Assembly (NCBI GenBank): GCA_013216015.1
Contig: JABSOI010000027.1
Coordinates: 1 to 64,000, forward strand
Origin: Alteromonadaceae bacterium
GTDB taxonomy: Bacteria > Pseudomonadota > Gammaproteobacteria > Enterobacterales > Alteromonadaceae
Direction of reading: 5' to 3'
DNA length: 64,000 nucleotides
This document shows positions 31,321 through 39,787 of the stretch, piece by piece (position 1 is the first letter of the stretch; each line of letters opens with the position of its first letter). Both the position numbers and the translations under genes were made by a program. Under the pieces are notes generated by a model. It was not told the origin of the DNA. It worked only from the letters and a program-made list of their open reading frames with translations, and searched no databases.

Positions 31321-31582
31321 TTTTATTTACCTGTATTAAGGTTTGTTTACGTTGCGCTAAACGATCCTTAAAAGAACTTGATGACATTACACGACCTTTC
31401 TGCATATCGTTTTTAGCGAAACTGACAAGTTTTAATAGCGCAATAGCCTCTTCACGTTTATCTCTTTCTTCAATAGATTCGATAACATAAGCAGGCTTAC
31501 CATTTTGCGTGATCGTCAATGGCTCTTCCAAGGGAAGGTTTGCGGCATTTTTCTTTAAAAAACTGATTGTTTCTACATTCAT
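31301..31582 (-). CDS. Phd/YefM-family antitoxin
   Basis: A 93-residue antitoxin with the Phd/YefM DNA-binding fold: ETISFLKKNAANLP, then EPLTITQNGKPAYVIESIEE, the beta-hairpin signature of the family. The C-terminal half (about 45-93) is the polar, probably unfolded toxin-neutralising tail. It is the first gene of the pair and most likely represses its own promoter. The ATG at 31580-31582 is preceded by AAGGAGATAAG, a strong ribosome-binding site. Confidence 0.85.
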   Translation of the reverse strand: MNVETISFLKKNAANLPLEEPLTITQNGKPAYVIESIEERDKREEAIALLKLVSFAKNDMQKGRVMSSSSFKDRLAQRKQTLIQVNKNDTSSN

Positions 31583-31809
31583 AACTTATCTCCTTGGTAA
31601 TTAAGAAGTACCCTGCGTTAGTTATCACCATAAAGCACTCCATAGAAGTCTCTGATACTTAATAGTGCCGTTTACAAAACAGCCACTACGGTAATTACCA
31701 TCAACACAATTATTTTAACATGACATTTAAAGAAGTCCAAATAAAAACCAAATAAAGGCTCTTTTTGTGGGTTTGTGGGGGTGGTATAGTTTTAATGTGT
31801 ATTTGGGTA

Positions 31810-31846
31810 TCAAGTCTTGCGTTTTGCCTTAAAAGACAAGACTTGA
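31810..31846. repeat. Palindromic repeat ahead of the toxin-antitoxin pair
   Basis: TCAAGTCTTG and CAAGACTTGA form a perfect 10-bp inverted repeat with a 17-base loop. It is extended by GGG/CCC on the outside apart from one base. It adjoins the second family D arm. The rest of 31583-31809 is AT-rich and must hold the antitoxin promoter. Confidence 0.6.
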
Positions 31847-31858
31847 CCCCAAACATTT

Positions 31859-31911
31859 AATCATTAGATATGGGGCCGATTTGATTTATAAATTACTCTA
31901 ACCCCTTTGAT
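31859..31911. repeat. Inverted-repeat element family D, right arm only
   Basis: A 53-bp direct repeat of 30871-30923 with three differences by eye. Together the two copies bracket the toxin-antitoxin pair. Confidence 0.75.
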
Positions 31912-31969
31912 ACAGTTCATTATTACAATTATTTATTAGAGACATTTGGTGAAATCATTCTAAAAAGTA

Positions 31970-32914
31970 CTAATCAAACAGAAAATTCTTAGTTATTTTT
32001 TCTGACCAAAGTTCATCTAGATTATACAGATGATGAAACCCTACGTGTCCACCATGTTTTGGAGTTAAGAATTCAATATTTGAATTTATCTCACTAATAT
32101 TTGATGGATAGCACTTCTTTCCTAGGAAAGGATCATTTTTAGCATTTATTATTTTTGTAGGAATTGAAATACCATCAAGAAAATTTATACAACTTTGAGT
32201 GTCGTAGTAATCTACCGCTGATTTAAAACCATACAAGGGCGCTGTTAGGTGTTCGTCGATCTCTAAAACAACCTTAGACCTTAGAATTCGATTAACGTCT
32301 ATTCCGACCTTTTCAAGGACTTCTCTTTTCTCTTCAACTTTAGGAAGTATAGTTTTAAGAAAGTTTTTTGAGTAAATATACTTATTAAAACCTGTATTTA
32401 TAGTAACACTAGCATCATGAAGATCTAGAGGGACAGAAAATGCTATGGCCTTCTTAATCTCTCTAGGAATATTGTTAGATTTTTCACCCAAATATTTTAA
32501 ATTTAAATTTCCACCCATACTAAAGCTAACCAAAAATATGCTTTTGTATTCATTTGTCTTTAATGTATGATTTATCACTTGTTCAAAATCATCTGTTAAA
32601 CCAGAATGATAAAACTTTTCACTCCGGTTAATTTCTCCACTACATCCCCGAAAATTCCAACACAGAAAATCAGTGTCTTTAGTAGAAAGGTTTTTTATCA
32701 TGCCTTTAATATATTGCCCTTTCGAACTTCCTTCAAAGCCATGCGATAACAGTACTAGGTTCTTAGAACCTTTCTTAACCCAATCAAGATCAAGAAAGTC
32801 ACCATCAGGTGTGTCGATTCTCTCTCTTTCGTAATCTATATTAAATTTCTTTCTAAGAAGAACAGGAAATAGGGTATCTATGTGGCCACTTCCGGACCCG
32901 ATAAGTATTTTCAT
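31970..32914 (-). CDS. YheT-like alpha/beta hydrolase
   Basis: A 314-residue alpha/beta hydrolase of the YheT/COG0429 (UPF0017) group. It shows LLSHGFEGSSKGQYIKGM (oxyanion region), the cap entry WNFRGCSGEINR, the nucleophile elbow SFSMGGN (Ser about 150), the acid in NAKNDPFLG (about 265) and the His in HGGHVGF (about 297). The catalytic triad is complete. The family has no established substrate in bacteria. The ATG at 32912-32914 gives MKILIGSGSGH, a slightly unusual beginning compared with YheT. It lies in the truD/surE islet, away from its usual partners, and looks more AT-rich than the neighbouring core genes. Confidence 0.82.
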   Translation of the reverse strand: MKILIGSGSGHIDTLFPVLLRKKFNIDYERERIDTPDGDFLDLDWVKKGSKNLVLLSHGFEGSSKGQYIKGMIKNLSTKDTDFLCWNFRGCSGEINRSEKFYHSGLTDDFEQVINHTLKTNEYKSIFLVSFSMGGNLNLKYLGEKSNNIPREIKKAIAFSVPLDLHDASVTINTGFNKYIYSKNFLKTILPKVEEKREVLEKVGIDVNRILRSKVVLEIDEHLTAPLYGFKSAVDYYDTQSCINFLDGISIPTKIINAKNDPFLGKKCYPSNISEINSNIEFLTPKHGGHVGFHHLYNLDELWSEKITKNFLFD

Positions 32915-33103
32915 AGGATTAATATATCATAAGGTATCGGATCATAAAGCGAACAGTTGATATTTTCACTGGTATCATTCCGCTTTGTTAAGGTTTTTAG
33001 ATACCAGCCAGTAAACCAAACCTATCAACGACTCATACTCTGAGGGCTGGTATTAGTTAATACCTAATAAAAACATATATTTATTTTAATTTCAACCTGA
33101 CCC

Positions 33104-33310
33104 GAATGGCACTTAGTTAAGAGAAAAAACATTACAAATCAATTTGTTATTATGATTGCGCAAAATAGGATATTGGTTTAAAAATCATAATATTGTGATT
33201 TTTTAAAGGCTACCCTTTATGTTGCAACAAACCATTTAAAGTAATGCAACTTCACATGTACCGCTACTTTGTTGATTTATATGTTAATAATCCTTAACTA
33301 AGTGCCATTC
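33104..33310. repeat. Inverted-repeat element family E (18-bp perfect ends)
   Basis: A 207-bp stretch between GAATGGCACTTAGTTAAG and its perfect reverse complement at 33293-33310, with CTGACCC and GACTCTGACCCC just outside. There is no coding capacity inside. The gap 32915-33399 otherwise holds no gene. Confidence 0.75.
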
Positions 33311-33399
33311 GACTCTGACCCCTTGATAGTGATAGCGCCGCCATAAGTGGCTAAGTAATAGTTAGTTATGTAGTCCCATACCGAAACATCTCAAGTACT

Positions 33400-33909
33400 T
33401 CATTTAAATCTTGTGTAGGTAAACTTCTCTTCAGTTGTCCTACCTTTATCTTTAATAGCAACATATATATTGATTTCTTTGTCACTAATCTTCTCAATAG
33501 TCATACCGTTGAAGTAAACTTTATTTTCCGTAACCTTGACCAATTTAAAGTCAATCGTTCTATCTTTCTCTTCCCAGCCTTTTAAGTCTCTATTGAAATG
33601 CTTCAATCTAAAAATAAGTGTTCCATTTTCTTCAGATATAGTCTCAATCTCATAAAATTGTACTTGGTTTTCAACTATAAGTTTAAATGATCCCATCATG
33701 CTGCCACCAGTAGCAGGTGTCCATACTTCCTCGATGAGGCCTCCAAACGCTCGCCCCCTCCAATGACCAGAAAGCCATTTCACTACACTTAAATTTGCTT
33801 TGGGTGATTGTTGTTTATATTCTAAAAATAATAAATTTGGGAATTTATTGGCAGCTAAAACATCGAAACAAAGTAACAGCAGTATATAAAATGTGAATTT
33901 TTTTATCAT
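33400..33909 (-). CDS. Exported DUF6265-like protein
   Basis: A 169-residue protein with a clear signal peptide (about 1-20, ending VLAA). The mature part has the pattern WLSGHWRG...GGLIEEVWTPATGGSMMGSF and ends in a beta-rich segment ending EEKFTYTRFK. This matches the DUF6265 family of small lipocalin-like secreted proteins, which has no known activity. It follows the NTF2-like gene by 100 bp on the same strand. Confidence 0.75.
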   Translation of the reverse strand: MIKKFTFYILLLLCFDVLAANKFPNLLFLEYKQQSPKANLSVVKWLSGHWRGRAFGGLIEEVWTPATGGSMMGSFKLIVENQVQFYEIETISEENGTLIFRLKHFNRDLKGWEEKDRTIDFKLVKVTENKVYFNGMTIEKISDKEINIYVAIKDKGRTTEEKFTYTRFK

Positions 33910-34009
33910 TATTTTACTTCACTGATAGTTGTAATTAACTTGATTCATAGCACTATTTGCAATTAATACGAAAGACTTAGCTTGAATCAATAGGTGTCTA
34001 TTTATATCT

Positions 34010-34471
34010 TTAAAAATCATCAAAATAAGAAAAGTCCTTAATGATGAGCCCATCTTTAAATGTAAATATTGTACAAATAGCTAGTTCGAATTTTGAACCG
34101 TCTGGTGCCGTGCCACTCGATATAAATTCAATGACCACATCATCTTTACCTGAGGGGTATACTTTAATAATTTTGTCATGAATGTCTGAAAATAGTTCAT
34201 TCAGTTGTTGGTATTTTATTAAGATTTGCTCATGACTTTGTTTAAAAATGCCATGTCCAAGGGAAGGATCTTTAAATTCAGCAAGGTTAACGTACATATT
34301 GCTCACCTTTTCCCATTCATGACTATTAAAATAATCAAAATATCGATTCACCAATTCGACATTGTTCATATTCTTATATTCAGTGTCCATTGCAACTTCA
34401 ATATTCGCTTGCACATTGAAAAATAGTGAAGTGTTTAATAGCAGTAAAAAGAAAATAGATTGTTTACGCAT
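34010..34471 (-). CDS. Exported SnoaL/NTF2-like protein
   Basis: A 153-residue protein with a signal peptide (1-22, NVQA) and an NTF2/SnoaL-like fold: NVELVNRYFDYFNSHEWEKV, then FKDPSLG, the strand HDKIIKVYPSGKDDVVIEF and GLIKDFSYFDDF-like closing strands. Such proteins are small binding or isomerase folds. No catalytic set can be recognised. It sits between the broken AraC-type regulator and the DUF6265 gene, so the three may once have formed one transcription unit. Confidence 0.75.
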   Translation of the reverse strand: MRKQSIFFLLLLNTSLFFNVQANIEVAMDTEYKNMNNVELVNRYFDYFNSHEWEKVSNMYVNLAEFKDPSLGHGIFKQSHEQILIKYQQLNELFSDIHDKIIKVYPSGKDDVVIEFISSGTAPDGSKFELAICTIFTFKDGLIIKDFSYFDDF

Positions 34472-34584
34472 AGTGTAAATTTACCCTTTTAAAAATAATG
34501 TTCAAACAAGATTAAGGTAAATAAGGTTAAGATTAATATGACTATTTGTATTTTGTATTGTACAAAACCGACAAAAATTAATTT

Positions 34585-35394
34585 TTATGCATTTAGAAAT
34601 AAATTAGCGAGATTTTCTGCCTTAAAGCCATATTTTGAAGGTTCTTCACCGGTAAATTCTTTAAAATTTTTAATAAAATGGGATTGGTCATAGAATCCAG
34701 CTTGCGTACTTATTTCTGACCAATTTGAATTGTTGGTTGAAATTAATTTGAATATATATGCAAATCGAATAATTCGGCAATATAATTTGGGGGGTAAACC
34801 AATAGCTTGTTTAAAATATCTTTCTAGTTGCCGCACTTATAATTTAGTTTTTGTTAGTATTTCATCAAGGCTAAGTTGGCCGTTAAAATCTAAAATTAGT
34901 TTTACCGCAGCTTCCCCTTGATTTGTTTTATTCGTTTTAGTTTTAATAAATTCCTTTAACCATAGCTCTGATTGCTGAACTTTTTCTTCAAACGATATTT
35001 TCTCAAGTGCTATATTTTTTAGAGGCTCAATGGTTTTAAGTAATTCATCAGACATTAAAATGGCGTTATCGGTTAAAGAGGACATGTCGATGCCAAACAA
35101 TGCATGGAAAGACCAAGGCTGGAACTTAATGGAAAACATTCCTGTATAACCAGTGTTTTCCAAGAAAAAACAGTTGCGAATTTGTCCGGCAATTATGTAC
35201 TTATCTCCTAAATCTCGCCATTCTCCATTGATATTAGATTTATATGGATCTTTGTAATGGAAAATCATTTCTGGATATCCATCCGGAATAATTTTCTCAC
35301 TAACTATTGTCTTATCATAACCACTGTCAGTCATCCAAAAGCTTTTAACGATTGATGATAACTGAACCGATGGCTTAAGTTGTTTATAGACCAT
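34585..35394 (-). pseudogene. AraC-family regulator interrupted by an in-frame TAA
   Basis: The upstream part (185 codons) is the ligand-side domain of a DUF6597-type AraC regulator (IIPDGYPEMIFHY, IAGQIRNCFFLENTGYTGMFS) and ends in the first helix of the HTH domain with DEILTKTKL-stop. The next codon is GTG, and the reading continues in the same frame as VRQLERYFKQAIGLPPK to QSHFIKNFKEFTGEEPSKY, the second half of the AraC HTH domain. A single TCA-to-TAA change (Ser to stop) would explain it. Reinitiation at the GTG might yield an 83-residue half-domain. A sequencing error cannot be excluded. Confidence 0.85.
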
Positions 35395-35943
35395 AACGTG
35401 AACTCAATGAGTGGAACAATTAAAAATTATACAATATTATTTAACTCTAAAGAATCTTGAGATTTCATTTTAATTCAAAATGAACCATTGCAATATTTCA
35501 CCTCCACCTAACTTTATTGCTAATAACATTTCGCGGTATATATGACCCAAAATAGCTGTATCTATATGCATTTGTGGTTTTCATACAAACTTCGAACAAG
35601 ATGTTCCTGAAGTGGTCCATCAAGGTCTGTTCCTTCGCTCTAAGGAGGACATTAGTATTTTCAGTTGGTTAGGTCAACAATGCGAACAATAGAGTCTTTA
35701 GAAGAGGTCAAACTCTAATCCGAAATTGATAGTTTAAATAATAACTAATTCATCTCATAAATTACATTTCACCGACTAAAAAACTACTGCTTTTTCCTAA
35801 AAACAATCTACTGTACTAGGGGACGGATAGGGGACGCGTTAAAAACCAACAAGCCTTGATTTATCTCGCCAACAACCTGGTTATTAACCGTTAGCTGGCT
35901 TCACTAACTCGTTGTATTAACGCTATCATTATTTTCTCTTATC
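35395..35943. other. Intergenic region between the broken regulator and truD
   Basis: No intact gene. About 35816-35850 holds a doubled GGGGACG motif followed by CGTTAAAAACC, of the kind found at REP-type element ends. At 35592-35693 the plus strand can be read as a 30-odd codon open tail (VPEVVHQGLFLRSKEDISIF to a stop) that may be the decayed end of an unknown gene. Confidence 0.4.
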
Positions 35944-37125
35944 CTATTTATTGGATTCACGCTCCTTTAAGAACTGACCCACACGTTCAGTCATATCCTG
36001 ATAATCTATTAATTCTCTCAATACCGTTGTGGCATAACAACCAGCAGGTAAAAAGAAAGACAGTTTGACTGTACTAGTTTCAGCATTCGTTCCAGTTTTA
36101 ATTCCGGTATTAGTATCAGCAATAGTATTGAGTTCTTTAACCGCAATATTTATCTTAATATCAGTTTCTTGAATATCATTTTTTTGAATATCACTTTCTT
36201 CAATATCAATACTGGTTTCGCTGATGCAAAGTCTAATACGACGTCGCTCTTGTTTTAAACCAAAACGAGGAAGTCCCTCACTAAAATCTTGATTAGCATC
36301 GGCTACCTGCTGTTCAATAATTTGTGCATCACCGTTGGTCATCAACTCACCGGCTCCCCACATAGGAGCGGTAATATCAATATCTTTGTCGAGATAACGC
36401 TTAGTTAATATTTCATCAACACTATCAACAGCAAAAACCGATTGTGTACCAGCTAACATGCAAACATCACCGTCTATAATTTGATTAAAGCGCTGCTCTT
36501 CAATACGTTGATTAACTATGCTGTTGAATATAAATGAGCGTGCCGCAGATAAATAGATACCGCGTTTCTTTTTGTCTTTTACTTTAGTACCTGAAAACAA
36601 CGCCCGCGCTTTGTCTATATTGCCACCATTGATGCCAAAACGCTGCTCGCCAAAATAATTAGGCACACCATGTTGAGCTATTTCCTGCCAGCGTTGTTCG
36701 AGTGCTTCAACGTCGGTAACTTGCCTTAACGTTAATTCAAAACGATTACCCGTTAAAGCCCCTATGCGTAATTTTTTATTATGACGGGCATAAGAAAGTA
36801 CTTCGACCCCTTCAATATCAAGTTCAGACAAATCATAAACTTGCTTACCAGGAACATGCACACCAAACCACTGCTCGGTTACGGCAAAACGGTCTTTTAA
36901 TCCTGCGTATGAAACCAAGGATTCTTTAACAGTAAAATACTTCGCCAGTTGACGTGCGACGAAAACGGTATTTGCACCCGTTTTTCTAATATGTATAAAT
37001 AAGTGTTCACCTTCTCCACAAGGCTGAAAAGGTAATTGTTCAAATACCTTGAAATCGGCCATTTTGCTGCGAAGTTTCCCGCATGATTTCGGTTTACCGT
37101 AAAGATAGGCCTGATTGGGTAACAT
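35944..37125 (-). CDS. truD: tRNA pseudouridine(13) synthase TruD
   Basis: TruD makes pseudouridine 13 in tRNA-Glu. The 393 residues include the catalytic Asp in YAGLKDRFAVTEQWFGVHVP (about 80), the GALTGNRFELTLR motif and NYFGEQRFG near 157. The enzyme is about 45 residues longer than E. coli TruD (349). The excess is one low-complexity insert (about 300-355) with repeated DIQ/DIE and Thr/Asn-rich runs, placed just before the conserved SFFLPAGCYATTVLREL. The 3' end contains the 20-bp repeat that reappears beside surE. The gene follows ispF by 45 bp. Confidence 0.95.
   Translation of the reverse strand: MLPNQAYLYGKPKSCGKLRSKMADFKVFEQLPFQPCGEGEHLFIHIRKTGANTVFVARQLAKYFTVKESLVSYAGLKDRFAVTEQWFGVHVPGKQVYDLSELDIEGVEVLSYARHNKKLRIGALTGNRFELTLRQVTDVEALEQRWQEIAQHGVPNYFGEQRFGINGGNIDKARALFSGTKVKDKKKRGIYLSAARSFIFNSIVNQRIEEQRFNQIIDGDVCMLAGTQSVFAVDSVDEILTKRYLDKDIDITAPMWGAGELMTNGDAQIIEQQVADANQDFSEGLPRFGLKQERRRIRLCISETSIDIEESDIQKNDIQETDIKINIAVKELNTIADTNTGIKTGTNAETSTVKLSFFLPAGCYATTVLRELIDYQDMTERVGQFLKERESNK
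35973..35992. repeat. 20-bp direct repeat inside the truD 3' end
   Basis: ACTGACCCACACGTTCAGTC, identical to 30348-30367 in the same orientation. It encodes TERVGQ of TruD and marks the truD-side boundary of the islet. Confidence 0.85.
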
Positions 37126-37170
37126 ATTTTTTAACCTTTTTGTAATAGTATTTTTTCTAACAACATTTTT

Positions 37171-37647
37171 CTAACAACTTTTTTCTAACAGCACAACCGC
37201 ATGAACCGCTACCCCTTCTTTTCTTCCGGTATAACCTAACTTTTCGGTGGTGGTTGCTTTAACGTTAATTTGATCTAACTGGCAACGCAAATCTTCTGAT
37301 AAACACTCACGCATAGCCAGTAAGTGCAGTGCCATTTTCGGTGCTTGAGCCACTATGGTAATATCAGCATTGCCCATTTTAAAACCTTTTTCAGTCATTA
37401 ACTTAACGACATGCCGTAATAAAATCCGACTGGATATATTTTCATATTGTCCATCGGTATCAGGGAAATGATTGCCAATATCAGCTAAACATAATGCCCC
37501 TAAAATTGCATCACACAAGGCATGAATAGCAACATCACCGTCAGAGTGAGCTATAAAACCAAAGTCAAACTCAACCTCAATTCCACCGAGAACTAATGGG
37601 CCTTTACCACCAAATTTGTGTACATCGAAACCATGCCCTATTCGCAT
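37171..37647 (-). CDS. ispF: 2-C-methyl-D-erythritol 2,4-cyclodiphosphate synthase
   Basis: IspF catalyses the cyclisation step of the non-mevalonate isoprenoid pathway and is a homotrimer with zinc. The 158 residues contain the zinc ligands in GHGFDVHKF (Asp8, His10) and His42, the loop [19 protein letters not shown] and the C-terminal [21 protein letters not shown]. Length is typical. It lies 23 bp after ispD in the conserved ftsB-ispD-ispF-truD cluster. Confidence 0.98.
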   Translation of the reverse strand: MRIGHGFDVHKFGGKGPLVLGGIEVEFDFGFIAHSDGDVAIHALCDAILGALCLADIGNHFPDTDGQYENISSRILLRHVVKLMTEKGFKMGNADITIVAQAPKMALHLLAMRECLSEDLRCQLDQINVKATTTEKLGYTGRKEGVAVHAVVLLEKSC

Positions 37648-37670
37648 CTTGTATCCTTATTAACTATTTC

Positions 37671-38417
37671 TTATTTTTGCAAAGCCGCTTTTTGTTGCAC
37701 AAGTAAAAAAGTAGCAAGCGTTAAATCTTCAGGGCGGGTAATTTTTAAATTTTCACTGCTGCCCTCAACTATTATGCCGGGTAAGTTAGCATATTCTATT
37801 GCTGAAGATTCATCGGTAATATCAAAACTTTCTGCTTGCGCATGTTTAATAGCAGCTATTAACTGCATCACCGGGTACATTTGTGGCGTTAAAGCATGCC
37901 ATAAATTATTTCGATCAACGGTTTCTTTAACTTCAAGCCGACCATTTGTATTTCTTGAACCTTGACTGCGTTTCATCGTATCCCGTACCGGGCTTGCTAA
38001 TAATCCACCGACATTATTTTGCTGACACTGTTTAATTAACTTACCAAGATCTTGATGAGAAAAACATGGACGGGCAGCATCATGAACCAAAACCCAGAAA
38101 TACTTACTTTGGTCAACTGCATCTAAACCAGCAAGTACTGAATCAACACGTTCTTGCCCACCAATAACTGTTTCCACTTGTGGATTTTCGGCCAATGAAG
38201 TGCTTTGGAAATATTCATCGCCGTCACCTAATACCACAATAACCTGATCGATAGCAGAATAAGATAATAACCGATTTACGGTATGTTCTAAAATAGTCAT
38301 GCCATCAATTTTAAGATATTGCTTTGGACAACGGGTTAGCATGCGCTTACCAACTCCCGCTGCAGGTACGACGGCAACTAATGGTGTTTGCTTAATTATA
38401 TTTGGGGTATCAGCCAT
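37671..38417 (-). CDS. ispD: 2-C-methyl-D-erythritol 4-phosphate cytidylyltransferase
   Basis: IspD attaches CTP to methylerythritol phosphate. The 248 residues carry the nucleotide loop VVPAAGVGKRM near 15, PKQYLKIDGMTILEHTV near 30, the HDAARPC motif near 112 and TDESSAIEY near 195. The N-terminus has about 12 extra residues before the glycine loop compared with E. coli; the ATG at 38417 overlaps nothing. It follows ftsB by 2 bp, so the two are almost certainly co-translated from one message. Confidence 0.97.
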   Translation of the reverse strand: MADTPNIIKQTPLVAVVPAAGVGKRMLTRCPKQYLKIDGMTILEHTVNRLLSYSAIDQVIVVLGDGDEYFQSTSLAENPQVETVIGGQERVDSVLAGLDAVDQSKYFWVLVHDAARPCFSHQDLGKLIKQCQQNNVGGLLASPVRDTMKRSQGSRNTNGRLEVKETVDRNNLWHALTPQMYPVMQLIAAIKHAQAESFDITDESSAIEYANLPGIIVEGSSENLKITRPEDLTLATFLLVQQKAALQK

Positions 38418-38419
38418 AT

Positions 38420-38812
38420 TTAAAGATTTTCCAATTGTAGATTCTGTCTAGCAGTATTATTGCTGTTTTCTTTGTTATTTAGGCTGTTATTACTTGGTAT
38501 AGCTGCAGTTTGGTTAGAGATGGTTTGCTTAGGTATTGTTTGCTTGGGTATTATATGAAAAAAAGTTTCCCCACGCTTGATCATACCTAGCTCGTTACGG
38601 GCACGCTCTTCAATCGCTTCGGTTCCTGACTTTAAATCATCCGTATCAATATAAAGTAATTTGTTACGTTGATTTAGTTTTTCGTTATCAGCTTGTTGCC
38701 TGCTCAGTTCGTCTTTTAATGCTACATAGTCAGACACACTGTTTTTACCGAACCAAAGTCGATATTGCAGAAGTATGAGTAAAACAAATAAAATAACGGT
38801 AATAAAACGCAT
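38420..38812 (-). CDS. ftsB: Cell division protein FtsB
   Basis: FtsB is a bitopic divisome protein that pairs with FtsL and FtsQ. The 130 residues have one N-terminal transmembrane helix (about 3-20), the periplasmic coiled coil (about 28-70, LKDELSRQQADNEKLNQRN) and the conserved EERARNELGMIKRGETFFHII. A C-terminal tail of about 38 residues, rich in Asn, Gln, Thr and Ser with a doubled IPKQT, follows where E. coli FtsB stops at about 103. It is the first gene of ftsB-ispD-ispF-truD. Confidence 0.95.
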   Translation of the reverse strand: MRFITVILFVLLILLQYRLWFGKNSVSDYVALKDELSRQQADNEKLNQRNKLLYIDTDDLKSGTEAIEERARNELGMIKRGETFFHIIPKQTIPKQTISNQTAAIPSNNSLNNKENSNNTARQNLQLENL

Positions 38813-38896
38813 AGCAAAAAAATAAAACCTTAAATAAACGCAGGCTATTATAATTGCCTACTTGCAGGTGTAAATAACAATGCCACTTTATTCACC

Positions 38897-39541
38897 TTAA
38901 TTAGTGGATACAGCCAGTGGTCGTTTGAAATTTCGCCAATTAATTGAACAAGAGAGTAATAATTCACGCAAAGTTGGTATCACGGGGCTTATTTTGCTGT
39001 TTTTATTCCAATAATGCCCTGCACACGCCGCTGACATTACTTTTTTATTTGGCTTAAGCAATTTAGCATTGTTTTTCTTATGTTCATTCTTTTTACTCTG
39101 TTCACTTTGCTCGTTTAAGTAAAACCATCCAGAAACGTTTGTACGAAACCTTTGATTATCATGATCAATTCTGTCGATACAATCAAGAATAATATGATTT
39201 TCCATTGATACAGGAACCACCAGACCAAGCGATAACTTTATTGCATAATACCATGAACTAACACTCTTAAATTCCTGGCCGTTTAACGGCATTTTATTTT
39301 CTTGTTTCACAGACCAGCTGGCATTGTGTACATCAAGCACTAAAGGTGAGTCAACCTCAGTCATAGAATGCGCAGTTCGATTAATATAATAAGGTAAACC
39401 TTTCAGACGCGATTGCATTGCTTGAACACTTGGAATATCAGCATTGACAAGCAAACGCAATTCACGCTCATAAAGCGCATTGCACAATTCAGCGTAATAT
39501 GCAGATTGTTGCTGATCCTGCCAAAGCGAAGCCTGAGTCAT
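38897..39541 (-). CDS. Protein of unknown function
   Basis: A 214-residue soluble protein that I cannot assign. It has no signal peptide or membrane helix. Visible features are an acidic/aromatic N-terminus (SLWQDQQQSAYYAELCNAL), a strand-rich middle (SPLVLDVHNASWSVKQ, KLSLGLVVPVSMENHI), a Lys/Asn-rich linker (about 146-170) and a C-terminal segment CAGHYWNKNSKISPVIPTLR. Codon use resembles its neighbours. It precedes ftsB by 84 bp on the same strand and may be co-transcribed. It could be lineage-specific to this group of marine bacteria. Confidence 0.65.
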   Translation of the reverse strand: MTQASLWQDQQQSAYYAELCNALYERELRLLVNADIPSVQAMQSRLKGLPYYINRTAHSMTEVDSPLVLDVHNASWSVKQENKMPLNGQEFKSVSSWYYAIKLSLGLVVPVSMENHIILDCIDRIDHDNQRFRTNVSGWFYLNEQSEQSKKNEHKKNNAKLLKPNKKVMSAACAGHYWNKNSKISPVIPTLRELLLSCSINWRNFKRPLAVSTN

Positions 39542-39787
39542 AGAGATTGAAAATCAATAAGTTACTGTCTATTGTTTAAGCATACTCGATTGATCGCAAA
39601 AGATACAATTTCAATTACAAAATCTAATCTTTCCACAAGCATTTGATAACTGTTTATTTATTCAAAACCAATGTGCAATAGCACATAAATTTAACTTTTT
39701 ATTGATATTTTATTGATGCTTTATTGACATCAAACATAAATACAAACTATCCTCAATATGCCAAATCAATCAATAATTAGGCGCCTT
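39542..39787. other. Intergenic stretch upstream of the 214-residue gene
   Basis: AT-rich DNA with short repeats of TTTATTGATA type. No gene or clear promoter box was picked out. Confidence 0.4.

Noticed and set aside
35592-35693. Short open tail upstream of truD as a real gene end
   Set aside because: No start, no recognisable family and only about 33 codons; kept only as a remark.
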